From assembly GCA_041687455.1 (NCBI GenBank), contig JAWLBY010000011.1, positions 62,001 to 126,000 of the forward strand: DNA of 64,000 bases, read 5' to 3'. Positions 45,935 through 54,514 of the stretch are shown here, in pieces. Below the pieces are notes generated by a model that did not search any database, had not been told where the DNA came from, and saw only the letters and a list, made by a program, of their open reading frames with translations. The DNA comes from JAWLBY01 sp041687455. Its GTDB lineage: Bacteria > Pseudomonadota > Gammaproteobacteria > Xanthomonadales > Xanthomonadaceae. The position numbers and the translations under genes were made by a program. The first letter of the stretch is position 1; each line of letters begins with the position of its first letter.

Positions 45935-46567
45935 TCAGTGCGCCGGGTCGTGATCGCGTTCGGCCCGCCAGGCGTCATGCAAGGCGAGCATCGCGTTGCG
46001 TTCGGCGTCGCGCCAACGGCGGGTGTAGGCCAGCGCCTGCTCACGGCTGCCCCAGCGCTGCGGCATGTCGCGCACCGCCACTGCATACCAGCCGAGCGCG
46101 ACGTGGCGTTCGCCGCCGAGCTCGGCCAGCACGGCGAAACTGTGCGGCACCCAGAACGGCCGGCCGCCGTGCATCTGCATCGCCCGCGTCCACGCATCGC
46201 GTGCTTCCGGCACGTGCCCGAGATGGAGCCGGATCCAGCCCTCCGACCACAACGTCTCGCGCTCCCGCAGCGGGTGGCCTTCGATCACGCCGCGCGCGCG
46301 TTCGAGATCTGCCAGCGCCGCCGCGGCGTCGCCGTGCGTGACGGCGTGCCAGAAGGCGCGTGCGGTCCATCCGCGCGAGTCGTCCGGCCGCCGCTGCAGA
46401 TGGCGTTCCAGTCGCGCCCGTCCATGCTCGGAATCGAGTTCGCCGAAATGCACCCGCGCGGCTCGATCCGGGTCGAGGAATCGTCCTTCGGCCGGCGCCG
46501 GCGGCACCTGCGCCGCAGCCGCGGCACACCACAGCAGCAGCCATGCGGTAGCGAAAATCAGCCGCAT
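45935..46567 (-). CDS. Secreted tetratricopeptide-like protein
   Basis: 210 residues with a signal peptide (about 1-19, ending CAAAAAQV). The helical mature region carries TPR-like units: RGWTARAFWHAVTHGDAAAAL, LWSEGWIRLHLGHVPEARDAW and HVALGWYAVAVRDMPQRW. No catalytic motif is seen. The function is unknown; a periplasmic scaffold or adaptor is the general expectation for TPR proteins. Its start lies 39 nt from the inverted-repeat element at 46606. Confidence 0.7.
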   Translation of the reverse strand: MRLIFATAWLLLWCAAAAAQVPPAPAEGRFLDPDRAARVHFGELDSEHGRARLERHLQRRPDDSRGWTARAFWHAVTHGDAAAALADLERARGVIEGHPLRERETLWSEGWIRLHLGHVPEARDAWTRAMQMHGGRPFWVPHSFAVLAELGGERHVALGWYAVAVRDMPQRWGSREQALAYTRRWRDAERNAMLALHDAWRAERDHDPAH

Positions 46568-46605
46568 CGGTCATCTCCAGCGGGGTGGCAGGCGATACTA
46601 GTGGG

Positions 46606-46757
46606 CTGTAACGGACAAATCGAATGTAGCTCGCTCGGTCTGGCCGCGTTGTACTTGCTCCTCACTCGACCGATAGCTTCGGCTATCGGCCTCGCTCCGG
46701 AGCGGCGTCCACCACGCCCATCCCGTCGCGATCCCACTTCCGCTTCATCCGTTACAG
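46606..46757. repeat. 152-bp intergenic inverted-repeat element with UUCG hairpin
   Basis: A 10-bp inverted repeat, CTGTAACGGA (46606-46615) and TCCGTTACAG (46748-46757), bounds the element and extends imperfectly outward. Inside is a perfect hairpin CCGATAGC-TTCG-GCTATCGG (46670-46689), a very stable UUCG tetraloop if transcribed. It fills half of the 302-bp gap between a secreted-protein gene and the cytochrome gene. The element looks mobile or repetitive, like the one at 33235-33474. Confidence 0.55.
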
Positions 46758-46869
46758 TCCTCCAGCTCCGCTGCAGCGGGAGCGCCGCAGCGGTCCGGTT
46801 TGATGCGGAACAACATTGGTTCGCTGACGGCCGGCTAGACTCGGGCGCGTGTCGCCCACCGAGACCGCC

Positions 46870-47502
46870 ATGCGTATCCTGCTCGCCCTGCTGTTCGGTT
46901 GCCTCGCCTTGCCTGCGCTGGCCGAGGATCCGGTGCTCGACGCGATGAACCGCTTCGACCGGCTGGCCAACGACGACGCCCTGCGCGAACGGTCGTACGC
47001 CGCCGGCCACGAACGGATCCGCTTCTGCAGCTACTGTCACGGCGAGGACGGCACCAGCAAGCGCGACGACATACCGAACCTGGCCGCGCAGAACCCGATC
47101 TATCTGTTCCGCCAGTTCGAGAAGTTCGCCAGCGGCGAACGCAAGGACTACGTCATGTCGCAACTGGCCAACGACCTGACGCTGGATGATCGGGTCGACA
47201 TCGCGATGTACTACAGCCGGCAGACCGTGCGCCCGGGCGCCGCCAGCGATGCCGCGCTGCTGCAATCCGGCCGGAGCGTCTACGAGCGGATCTGCTTCAG
47301 TTGCCACGGCGCCCACGGTGAAGGCATGGAAAGCATGCCGCGACTGGCCGGCCAGCCCGAAACCTACATCCGCACCGCACTGACCCGCTTCCGCGACAAG
47401 GATCCCGCGCGGGCCAATTCGCCGATGCTCGGCATCGCGTCGATGCTGTCGGACCGCGATATCGACGCGGTGGCGGCCTACGTCCGGCAACTGCCGGACT
47501 GA
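46870..47502 (+). CDS. Diheme cytochrome c (c4-like)
   Basis: 210 residues. A signal peptide (about 1-19, ending ALPALA) is followed by two cytochrome c domains with heme motifs CSYCH (Cys53, Cys56, His57) and CFSCH (Cys142, Cys145, His146). Likely Met ligands lie in the MESMPRLAGQPE and YVMSQL regions. It is an electron carrier in the periplasm, of the size and two-domain layout of cytochrome c4. ATG 46870 gives the signal peptide directly; an in-frame GTG lies at 46849. Confidence 0.88.
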   Translation: MRILLALLFGCLALPALAEDPVLDAMNRFDRLANDDALRERSYAAGHERIRFCSYCHGEDGTSKRDDIPNLAAQNPIYLFRQFEKFASGERKDYVMSQLANDLTLDDRVDIAMYYSRQTVRPGAASDAALLQSGRSVYERICFSCHGAHGEGMESMPRLAGQPETYIRTALTRFRDKDPARANSPMLGIASMLSDRDIDAVAAYVRQLPD

Positions 47503-47551
47503 AGCGGCGCATCGATCGCCGACAGCAGGGGGCTGCCGCGGGCCCGTGGCG

Positions 47552-48550
47552 CTACGCCACCACCGCCACCCCGTGATCTTGTCGCTCGGTCAGTATCTCG
47601 AACGCCGCACGATGCGCGGTGCGCAGCACGCGGGGCGATTGGCCGGCGCGTTCGATCACCAGTTCGGCACTGGCGAGCTTGCTGTTCAGGCAGGTCTTGC
47701 TGCCGCCCGGCGGGTTCGGATAGGTCAGGCCCACGAAGGCGCGGGGCGGGGCGTGGAAGCGCACATGGATGCGGAGATCGGCGCGATGGGTGTCGATGGT
47801 CCAGTCGAAGTCGTCGAACGACGACGACGCCCGGCCTGCCTGCAGCAGCCCATTCAGTGCGATCTGTTCTCCGCGGTCGCGCAGCACGAGGAAGCTCAGC
47901 CGTGGGGTCCACAACGGGCCGAGGCGGACCTGCGCCGTGCAGCATTCGAGAAAGGCGTCGGTTGCGTCGTCGAATCCAGCCACCTGGCCCCAGAGGTAGC
48001 GGTCGGTGTGGCGGCTGCCCCAGTTGTGGTTCTGGCTGCCGCGCCAGCGGTCGATTGCGATGCGCTGGCCGTCGACCACGAGGGTGCCGTTGAATTCGGC
48101 GTTCGGGCACCCGACCAGCGCCTTCGCCTTCGGGAAGCGGCGTTGATACATCGCTTCGGGCAGCAACAGCAGCGGCGGCTGATCGCCGCGGATCTGCAGC
48201 GACCACTGCAGCGTGTGCGCCGACGACTCGGCGCGGCCGTGCAGCTCGGCCTCGGTCAGCGTGGCATCGCCGATGCGGACGTCGAGCCGGGCCGGTGAAA
48301 ACGCGCAATGCGCGATCGGTATCGGCCGCCTGACCGCACTGATGCGGTCGTTCTCGCCGTCGAACCAGACCGCCCACAACTCGCCGCAGGCGTCGCCGGG
48401 CCGGCCGCGCGGGCTGAACACCGTGTAGCGGATCCAGAACGCGAGCGGGCGGGTCGGATGGTTGGCCCGCTGGAACCAGCTCTCGTAGAAGCCACCGGCA
48501 TCGGCGGCGCGGAAGCGCGAAGCATTGGCGCTGGCGCGAGTGATCGGCAT
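47552..48550 (-). CDS. AttH/CrtC-like lipocalin-fold protein
   Basis: 332 residues, no signal peptide. Motifs IDRWRGSQNHNWGSRHTDRY followed by LWGQVAGFDD resemble the hydroxyneurosporene synthase (CrtC)/AttH family, with two lipocalin-like domains. Known members hydrate carotenoids or act on lipids. No carotenoid genes are nearby, so the substrate is unknown. It ends 49 nt from the convergent cytochrome gene, and aceE begins on the other side with a 61-nt gap on the same strand. Confidence 0.65.
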   Translation of the reverse strand: MPITRASANASRFRAADAGGFYESWFQRANHPTRPLAFWIRYTVFSPRGRPGDACGELWAVWFDGENDRISAVRRPIPIAHCAFSPARLDVRIGDATLTEAELHGRAESSAHTLQWSLQIRGDQPPLLLLPEAMYQRRFPKAKALVGCPNAEFNGTLVVDGQRIAIDRWRGSQNHNWGSRHTDRYLWGQVAGFDDATDAFLECCTAQVRLGPLWTPRLSFLVLRDRGEQIALNGLLQAGRASSSFDDFDWTIDTHRADLRIHVRFHAPPRAFVGLTYPNPPGGSKTCLNSKLASAELVIERAGQSPRVLRTAHRAAFEILTERQDHGVAVVA

Positions 48551-48611
48551 CGGCGGCTGGGACCGCGGCCGGCGAGGCAGGGGCAGCCGGAGGCCGCGCC
48601 CTGCGCTGCGC

Positions 48612-51338
48612 TCAGACGCCGACCGGGTTGGCCTTCTCGGGATCGATCCGGTACTCGCGGATCGCGCGGGCGACGTCCTTGCCGTTCATCGTGCCTTCGG
48701 CGGCAAGCGCGGCGATCGCCGCGTGGGCGATGTAGTAGCGGTCGACCTCGAAGAAGCGGCGCAGGTTGGCGCGGGTGTCGGAGCGACCGAAGCCATCGGT
48801 GCCGAGCACGGTGTAGTGCATCGGCACGAACGCGCGGATCTGGTCGGCGAACTGGCGCACGTAGTCGGTGGCGGCGATCGCCGGACCGCTGCGGCCTTCG
48901 AGGCAGGCGGTCACGTGTGCCTTGCGCGGCGCCGCTTCCGGGTGCAGCCGGTTCCAGCGCTCGACCTCGTGGCCGTCGCGGCGCAGCTCGTTGAAGCTCG
49001 GGCAGGACCAGATGTCGCTGCTGACGCCGAAATCCTTTTCGAGCAGCTCGGCGGCGGCGATCACCTCGCGCAGGATCGTGCCGGAACCGAGCAACTGCAC
49101 ATGCGGCCCGTTGCTCTTGCCCTTGCCCTTCGCGCTCTTGCCCTTGCCGTCCGAGTCCCGAGTCCCGACTCCCGAATCCCGCAGCAGATACATCCCCTTG
49201 ATGATTGATGCCTCGCTGCCCTCCGGCATGTCCGGATGGCTGTAGTTCTCGTTCATCAGCGTGATGTAGTAGTACTCGTCGACCTGCTCGGTCAGCATCC
49301 GGCGCATGCCGTGATGCAGGATCACGGCGACCTCGTGGGCGAAGGTCGGATCGTAGCTGCGGCAGTTCGGCACCAGTCCGGCCATGATCTGCGAATGGCC
49401 GTCCTCGTGCTGCAGGCCTTCGCCGTTCAGCGTGGTGCGGCCGGCGGTGGCGCCGAGCAGGAAGCCGCGTGCGCGCATGTCGCCGGCCAGCCAGGCCAGG
49501 TCGCCGATACGCTGGAAGCCGAACATCGAATAGAAGATGAAGAACGGCAGCATCGGCAGGTTGTTGCTGCTGTAGCTGGTGGCGGCGGCCAGCCACGAAC
49601 AGAACGCGCCGGCTTCGGTGATGCCTTCCTGCAGCACCTGGCCGGTGTGGTCCTCGCGGTAGTACATGAGCTGGTCGGAGTCGACCGGCTTGTACTTCTG
49701 GCCGAACGGCGCGTAGATACCGATCTGCCGGAACAGCCCTTCCATGCCGAACGTGCGCGCCTCGTCGGCGACGATCGGCACCGTGCGCGGGCCGACCTGC
49801 TTGTCGCGCAGGATGATGTTGAGCGCCTGCACGAACGCCATCGTGGTGCTGATCTCGCGCTCGCCGGACGACTTCAGCAGACGCTCGAACTTGTCCAGCG
49901 CCGGCACCTCGAACGCCTGCTCCGCCTTGACCCGCCGCTGCGGCAGCGAGCCGCCGAGCGCGGCGCGCCGCTCGCGCATGTACAGCACTTCCGGCGAGTC
50001 CGGCCCCGGGTGGTAGAACGGTACGTGTTCGAGCTGGTCGTCCGGTACCGGGATGTTGAAGCGGTCGCGGAACGCGCGCACGGCGCTGACGTCGAGCTTC
50101 TTGGTCTGGTGGGTCGGGTTCAGCGATTCACCCGCCTTGCCCATGCCGTAACCCTTGACCGTCTTGGCCAGGATCACGGTCGGCTGGCCCTTGTGCGCGG
50201 TGGCTGCGGCATAGGCGGCATAGACCTTGTGCGGGTCGTGGCCGCCACGGTTCAGGCGCCAGATGTCCTCGTCCGACAGCGACGCGACCAGTTCGCGCGT
50301 CTCCGGGAACTTGCCGAAGAAGTTGTCGCGCGTGTACGCACCGCCGAACGCCTTGCAGTTCTGGTACTCGCCGTCGACCGTTTCCATCATCAGCCGGCGC
50401 AGCGCGCCGGAGTTGTCGCGCGCGAGCAGCGGATCCCAGTAGCTGCCCCAGACCACCTTGATGACGTTCCAGCCGGCGCCGCGGAACACGCCCTCGAGTT
50501 CCTGGATGATCTTGCCGTTGCCGCGCACCGGGCCGTCGAGCCGCTGCAGGTTGCAGTTGATCACGAAGCACAGGTTGTCGAGGCCCTCGCGACCGGCCAG
50601 CGAAATCGCACCGAGGCTCTCCGGCTCGTCGGTTTCGCCATCGCCCATGAAGCACCAGACCTTGCGGTCGGTCTTCGGCATCATTCCGCGCGCCTCGAGG
50701 TACTTCCAGAAGCGCGCCTGGTAGATCGCACTGATCGGGCCGAGTCCCATCGACACGGTCGGCGTCTGCCAGAAATCCGGCATCAGCCATGGGTGCGGAT
50801 ACGAGCTGATGCCGCGGCCGTCGACTTCCATCCGGAAGTTGTTCAACTGGTCTTCGGTCAGGCGGCCTTCGAGGAACGCCCGCGCATAGATGCCCGGCGA
50901 GCTGTGGCCCTGGATGTACAGCAGGTCGCCAGGATGGTCCGCGCTCGGGGCGCGCCAGAAATGGTTGAAGCCGACGTCGTACAGCGTTGCCGAGCTGGCG
51001 AAGCTCGCGATGTGGCCGCCGAGCTCGCCCGGCTTGCGGTTGGCGCGGACCACCATCGCCATCGCGTTCCAGCGCAGGATGCTGCGGATCCGCCACTCCA
51101 TTGCGTGGTCGCCGGGCGATTTCGCTTCGAGATGCGGCGGGATCGTGTTGACGTACTCGGTGGTCGGCTGGAACGGCAGCACCGCGCCGGCCCGGCGACT
51201 GACTTCGACCATCCGCTCGAGCAGGTGATGTGCGCGCTGCGTGCCGTCGTGCTCGAGCACGGCGTTCATCGCATCGATCCATTCCTGCGTTTCGGTCGGA
51301 TCGATGTCCTGTTCGAGTATGTCCTGCAGCGGGTTCAT
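48612..51338 (-). CDS. aceE: Pyruvate dehydrogenase E1 component, homodimeric
   Basis: 908 residues. The ThDP-binding motif GDGETDEPESLGAISLAGREGLDN is present, along with the E1 start PTETQEWIDAMNAVL. It decarboxylates pyruvate and acetylates the E2 lipoyl domain to make acetyl-CoA. Residues about 720-745 are a low-complexity stretch (RDSGVGTRDSDGKGKSAKGK...) just before HVQLLGSGTILREV that typical AceE proteins lack. It is encoded by a heptamer repeat plus a CTTGCC-type repeat. ATG 51338 has GGGAGAGG upstream. aceF is not in the window. Confidence 0.94.
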   Translation of the reverse strand: MNPLQDILEQDIDPTETQEWIDAMNAVLEHDGTQRAHHLLERMVEVSRRAGAVLPFQPTTEYVNTIPPHLEAKSPGDHAMEWRIRSILRWNAMAMVVRANRKPGELGGHIASFASSATLYDVGFNHFWRAPSADHPGDLLYIQGHSSPGIYARAFLEGRLTEDQLNNFRMEVDGRGISSYPHPWLMPDFWQTPTVSMGLGPISAIYQARFWKYLEARGMMPKTDRKVWCFMGDGETDEPESLGAISLAGREGLDNLCFVINCNLQRLDGPVRGNGKIIQELEGVFRGAGWNVIKVVWGSYWDPLLARDNSGALRRLMMETVDGEYQNCKAFGGAYTRDNFFGKFPETRELVASLSDEDIWRLNRGGHDPHKVYAAYAAATAHKGQPTVILAKTVKGYGMGKAGESLNPTHQTKKLDVSAVRAFRDRFNIPVPDDQLEHVPFYHPGPDSPEVLYMRERRAALGGSLPQRRVKAEQAFEVPALDKFERLLKSSGEREISTTMAFVQALNIILRDKQVGPRTVPIVADEARTFGMEGLFRQIGIYAPFGQKYKPVDSDQLMYYREDHTGQVLQEGITEAGAFCSWLAAATSYSSNNLPMLPFFIFYSMFGFQRIGDLAWLAGDMRARGFLLGATAGRTTLNGEGLQHEDGHSQIMAGLVPNCRSYDPTFAHEVAVILHHGMRRMLTEQVDEYYYITLMNENYSHPDMPEGSEASIIKGMYLLRDSGVGTRDSDGKGKSAKGKGKSNGPHVQLLGSGTILREVIAAAELLEKDFGVSSDIWSCPSFNELRRDGHEVERWNRLHPEAAPRKAHVTACLEGRSGPAIAATDYVRQFADQIRAFVPMHYTVLGTDGFGRSDTRANLRRFFEVDRYYIAHAAIAALAAEGTMNGKDVARAIREYRIDPEKANPVGV
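49153..49181. repeat. Heptamer repeat inside aceE
   Basis: Four head-to-tail 7-bp units on the plus strand (GAGTCCC, GAGTCCC, GACTCCC, GAATCCC) lie in frame inside aceE and are followed by CTTGCC-like hexamers (49111-49150). The resulting peptide is low-complexity and sits in a surface-loop position relative to other AceE proteins. Confidence 0.75.
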
Positions 51339-51572
51339 CCGGGCCTCTCCCTGATCCATGGCGCTTCCGCGGCGCCGCTCGGGCGGCCGTGGAAAAGGCG
51401 AGCAGTCTAGCGCAGGGGGGCGGCGTCCCGCCGCGCGACGGATCAAGCCGCGGCGCGGTTCAGCCGGCAGTCGGCAAGCCGTTCGACACCGTGCGGCGCC
51501 GTATGTGCAGGCGCCGCTGGCGGGGAATTATCGCGCCGGCCGGAGCGCGCGCTGCGCCGCGGCCGGCGACTT

Positions 51573-54320
51573 TCATTGCTCGCCGAGCCTGGCGAAGTCG
51601 CCGGCTTCGAAAGCCGAGAAGCGGGCGCTGCCGACATGCTTGCGCCAGACCGCGTTGACCTGCTCGACGGTCAGCGCGGCGAGCCGGGCATCGAGCTCGG
51701 CCTCCCACGCCATCGTCCGGTCGAGGTAGGCGTTGCCGGCCAACTGGCCGACCAGCGCGCGGTCCTCGCCGCGCGAGCGCTGGCGCGCCTTCAGCAGACC
51801 GTCGACGGCGTCCTTGAGCTCGGCCTCGGTGACACCATGCTCGAGCAATTTGTTCAGTTCGTCGTCGAACGCCGCGCGGACCTTGCCGATGTTTTCCGGT
51901 GCCGCGATCGCGAACGCCATCAGCACCGCGCGCGGATCGAGCGGGCTGGCCGAGAACTGCGACGACACGCCGTAGCTCAGGCCGTCCTGTTGCCGGATCC
52001 GGTCGGCCAGCCGCGACTTCAGCGTGCCGCCGCCGAACACGTAGTTGCCGACCAGCAGCGCCGGATAGTCGGCGTCGGTGTCGGACAGCGGCAGTTCGGT
52101 GCGCAGCAGGATCACGCCGTTGGCCTTGTCCGGCGTTTCGATGCGGCGGGTGACGGTGTCGACGCCGACCTGCGGATGGGCGATCCGCGCGAACGGTTGC
52201 GGCCGGGTCCAGTCGCCGAACAGCCGTTCGAGCTGCGGCCGCAGCGCGTCGGCATCGAAGTCGCCGACCAGCGCGATCTCGCCGTCGCCGGCGCCGTAGA
52301 AGCCGCGATGGAAGGCGCGCAACTGCTCCACCGTCAGCGAGCGGGTGTCGGCGATCTGCTCGTCGAAGGTCGGTACGTAGTACGGATGACCCTTTGGCCA
52401 GCGGCCGTTGAAATGGCGGTTCATCGCGTTGCCGGCGATCGCCTGCGGCTCGGTCATCTGGCTTTCGATCGCGGTGATCGACTGGCTCTTGAGCTGCGCG
52501 AACTCGGCCTCCGGGAAGGCCGGCGACTTCAGCAGTTCGGCGATCAGGTCGAGCAGCGCCGGCAGGTGTTCGCGGACCGTCTGTGCGCCGACCGTGACGC
52601 GCTGGGCATCGCCGGCGATCGACAGCGTCGCGCGGAGTTCGTCGAGCCGGCGCGAGATGTCGTCGCGGCTCATCGTCGTGCTGCCGCGGGTCAGCATCGA
52701 GGCGACAAACGATGCGATGTCGTCCTGGCCCATCACGGCAGCCTCGTCGCCGAAGCGGAACGCGATGTTCAGCAACACCGTCTCGCCGCGGGTGCGCTTT
52801 TCCAGCAGCACCAGCTCGGTGCCATTCGACAGCGTTGCGGTGGCGGTGCGGGCGTCGATGTTGGCCGGATTCGGGTCGAACGCCTCACCGGCGGCGAGTG
52901 CGGCGCGGCCGGTGTACCCCTCCAGCAGCTCCGCCGCCGACGGCGCTTCCGCGATCGTCGCGCGGTCCGGCTCGGCGGTCGGCAGGAAGCGGCCGATGGT
53001 GCGGTTGGACGGCTTCAGGTAGCGCTGCGCGACGCGGTTGACGTCGTCGACGGTGACCGCGTCGGCGCGGTCGCGGTTGAGGAAGAACAGCCGCCAGTCG
53101 CCCATCGCGATCGATTCCGACAGTGCCATCGCGAGCCGGTTGGCGTCGTTGATGGTCAGCTCGGCCGCCTTGGCGATCCGGCGCCGGGCGTCGGCGACTT
53201 CGGTCTCGGTGACCGGCTGCTCGGCCAGACCCTCGACCAGCGCGATCAGACGCTGTTCCAGCGCGGCGAAGTCGCCGCCTTTCGGTGCTTCGGCCAGGAA
53301 CAGCAGGTAGCCCGGCTCGGCCAATGCGAAGTTGACCGCTGCAACGAACGTCGCCATGCCGCTCTCGACCAGCGCCTTGTGCAGGCGGCCGGTCGGCGTG
53401 TCGCCGAGCACGTTGGCGAGCACCGCCATCGGCGCATGATCGGCGTGGCGGCCAGACGGGACGTGGTACTGCGCACCGAGGTAATGCGTCTCGCCGACCC
53501 GGCGCACGTTGACCTCGCGCTCGCCGTCCTGCACCGGCTCGCGGGTGTAGGTATCGAGCAGCGGCTCGGCCGGCGCCGCGATCGCGCCGAAGGTGTCGGC
53601 GATCCGGACCAGCGTCGCGGCCGGGTCGATCCGGCCGGCGACCAGCAGCGTCGCGTTGTCCGGTCGGTAGTAGCGGCGGTAGAACGCCTGCAGCCGCTCG
53701 ATCGGCATGTTCTCGACGTCGGCGCGGGCGCCGATGGTCGAATTGCCGTAGTTGTGCCACAGGAACGCAGTCGACGCGATCCGGCTCATCAGCACGCGGA
53801 TCGGGTTGTTCTCGCCGGCCTCCATCTCATTGCGGACGACCGTCATCTCGCTGTCGAGATCCTTGCGCGCGACGTGCGAGTTGACCATCCGGTCGGCTTC
53901 CAGCGACAGCAGCCAGGCCAGCGTGTCGTCGTCGGCGGAGAAGCTCGCGAAGTAGTTGGTGCGGTCGAGCCAGGTCGACGCATTGAAGCCGATGCCGCGA
54001 CGCTTCATCTCGCCCGGGATGTCGGCCTGCGTCGGCGTGCCCTTGAACAGCAGGTGCTCGAGCAGGTGCGCCATGCCGGTCTCGCCGTAGTTCTCGTGCC
54101 GCGAGCCGACCAGGTAGGTGATGTTGACGGTGACGGTCGGCTTGGTCGCATCCGGGAACAGCAGCACGCGCAACCCGTTCGGCAACCGGTACTCGGTGAT
54201 GCCCTCGACCGAGGTGACTTCGGTGACGCCGTTCGGTGGCTCGAAGGCTTCGGCGGCTGGCAGCAGCAGGCCGATGCCGAGCAGCAGGCCGAGCAGCGCT
54301 CGCGGCAGGATCGGGGCCAT
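51573..54320 (-). CDS. M16-family zinc metallopeptidase, two tandem domains
   Basis: 915 residues. A signal peptide (about 1-26) is followed by an active M16 domain with the inverted zinc motif HLLEH (His85, Glu88, His89) and the distal Glu region VRNEMEAGENN. A second, inactive M16 domain starts near residue 500 and lacks the motif. This is the pitrilysin/insulinase-type layout of periplasmic peptidases. Start ATG 54320 has GAGGAG upstream. It shares a promoter gap with the divergent oleC, about 195 bp away. Confidence 0.92.
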   Translation of the reverse strand: MAPILPRALLGLLLGIGLLLPAAEAFEPPNGVTEVTSVEGITEYRLPNGLRVLLFPDATKPTVTVNITYLVGSRHENYGETGMAHLLEHLLFKGTPTQADIPGEMKRRGIGFNASTWLDRTNYFASFSADDDTLAWLLSLEADRMVNSHVARKDLDSEMTVVRNEMEAGENNPIRVLMSRIASTAFLWHNYGNSTIGARADVENMPIERLQAFYRRYYRPDNATLLVAGRIDPAATLVRIADTFGAIAAPAEPLLDTYTREPVQDGEREVNVRRVGETHYLGAQYHVPSGRHADHAPMAVLANVLGDTPTGRLHKALVESGMATFVAAVNFALAEPGYLLFLAEAPKGGDFAALEQRLIALVEGLAEQPVTETEVADARRRIAKAAELTINDANRLAMALSESIAMGDWRLFFLNRDRADAVTVDDVNRVAQRYLKPSNRTIGRFLPTAEPDRATIAEAPSAAELLEGYTGRAALAAGEAFDPNPANIDARTATATLSNGTELVLLEKRTRGETVLLNIAFRFGDEAAVMGQDDIASFVASMLTRGSTTMSRDDISRRLDELRATLSIAGDAQRVTVGAQTVREHLPALLDLIAELLKSPAFPEAEFAQLKSQSITAIESQMTEPQAIAGNAMNRHFNGRWPKGHPYYVPTFDEQIADTRSLTVEQLRAFHRGFYGAGDGEIALVGDFDADALRPQLERLFGDWTRPQPFARIAHPQVGVDTVTRRIETPDKANGVILLRTELPLSDTDADYPALLVGNYVFGGGTLKSRLADRIRQQDGLSYGVSSQFSASPLDPRAVLMAFAIAAPENIGKVRAAFDDELNKLLEHGVTEAELKDAVDGLLKARQRSRGEDRALVGQLAGNAYLDRTMAWEAELDARLAALTVEQVNAVWRKHVGSARFSAFEAGDFARLGEQ

Positions 54321-54514
54321 CAGGTTCTCCTCAGGTGTTCGCGGTGGCGCGCCGGAAGACCGTGCGCTGTCATGGGGATCGGAATTCGAGCAGGTCGCGG
54401 AAGCGCCGTCGAGCGGTTGCAGCGTTGCAACGTCGGCATGGACCGGATCGGACGGCACAGGTTCGCACATTCCGATCGGCGGCCGGCGCCGGCTCGCCGC
54501 ACTACAATTCGGAC

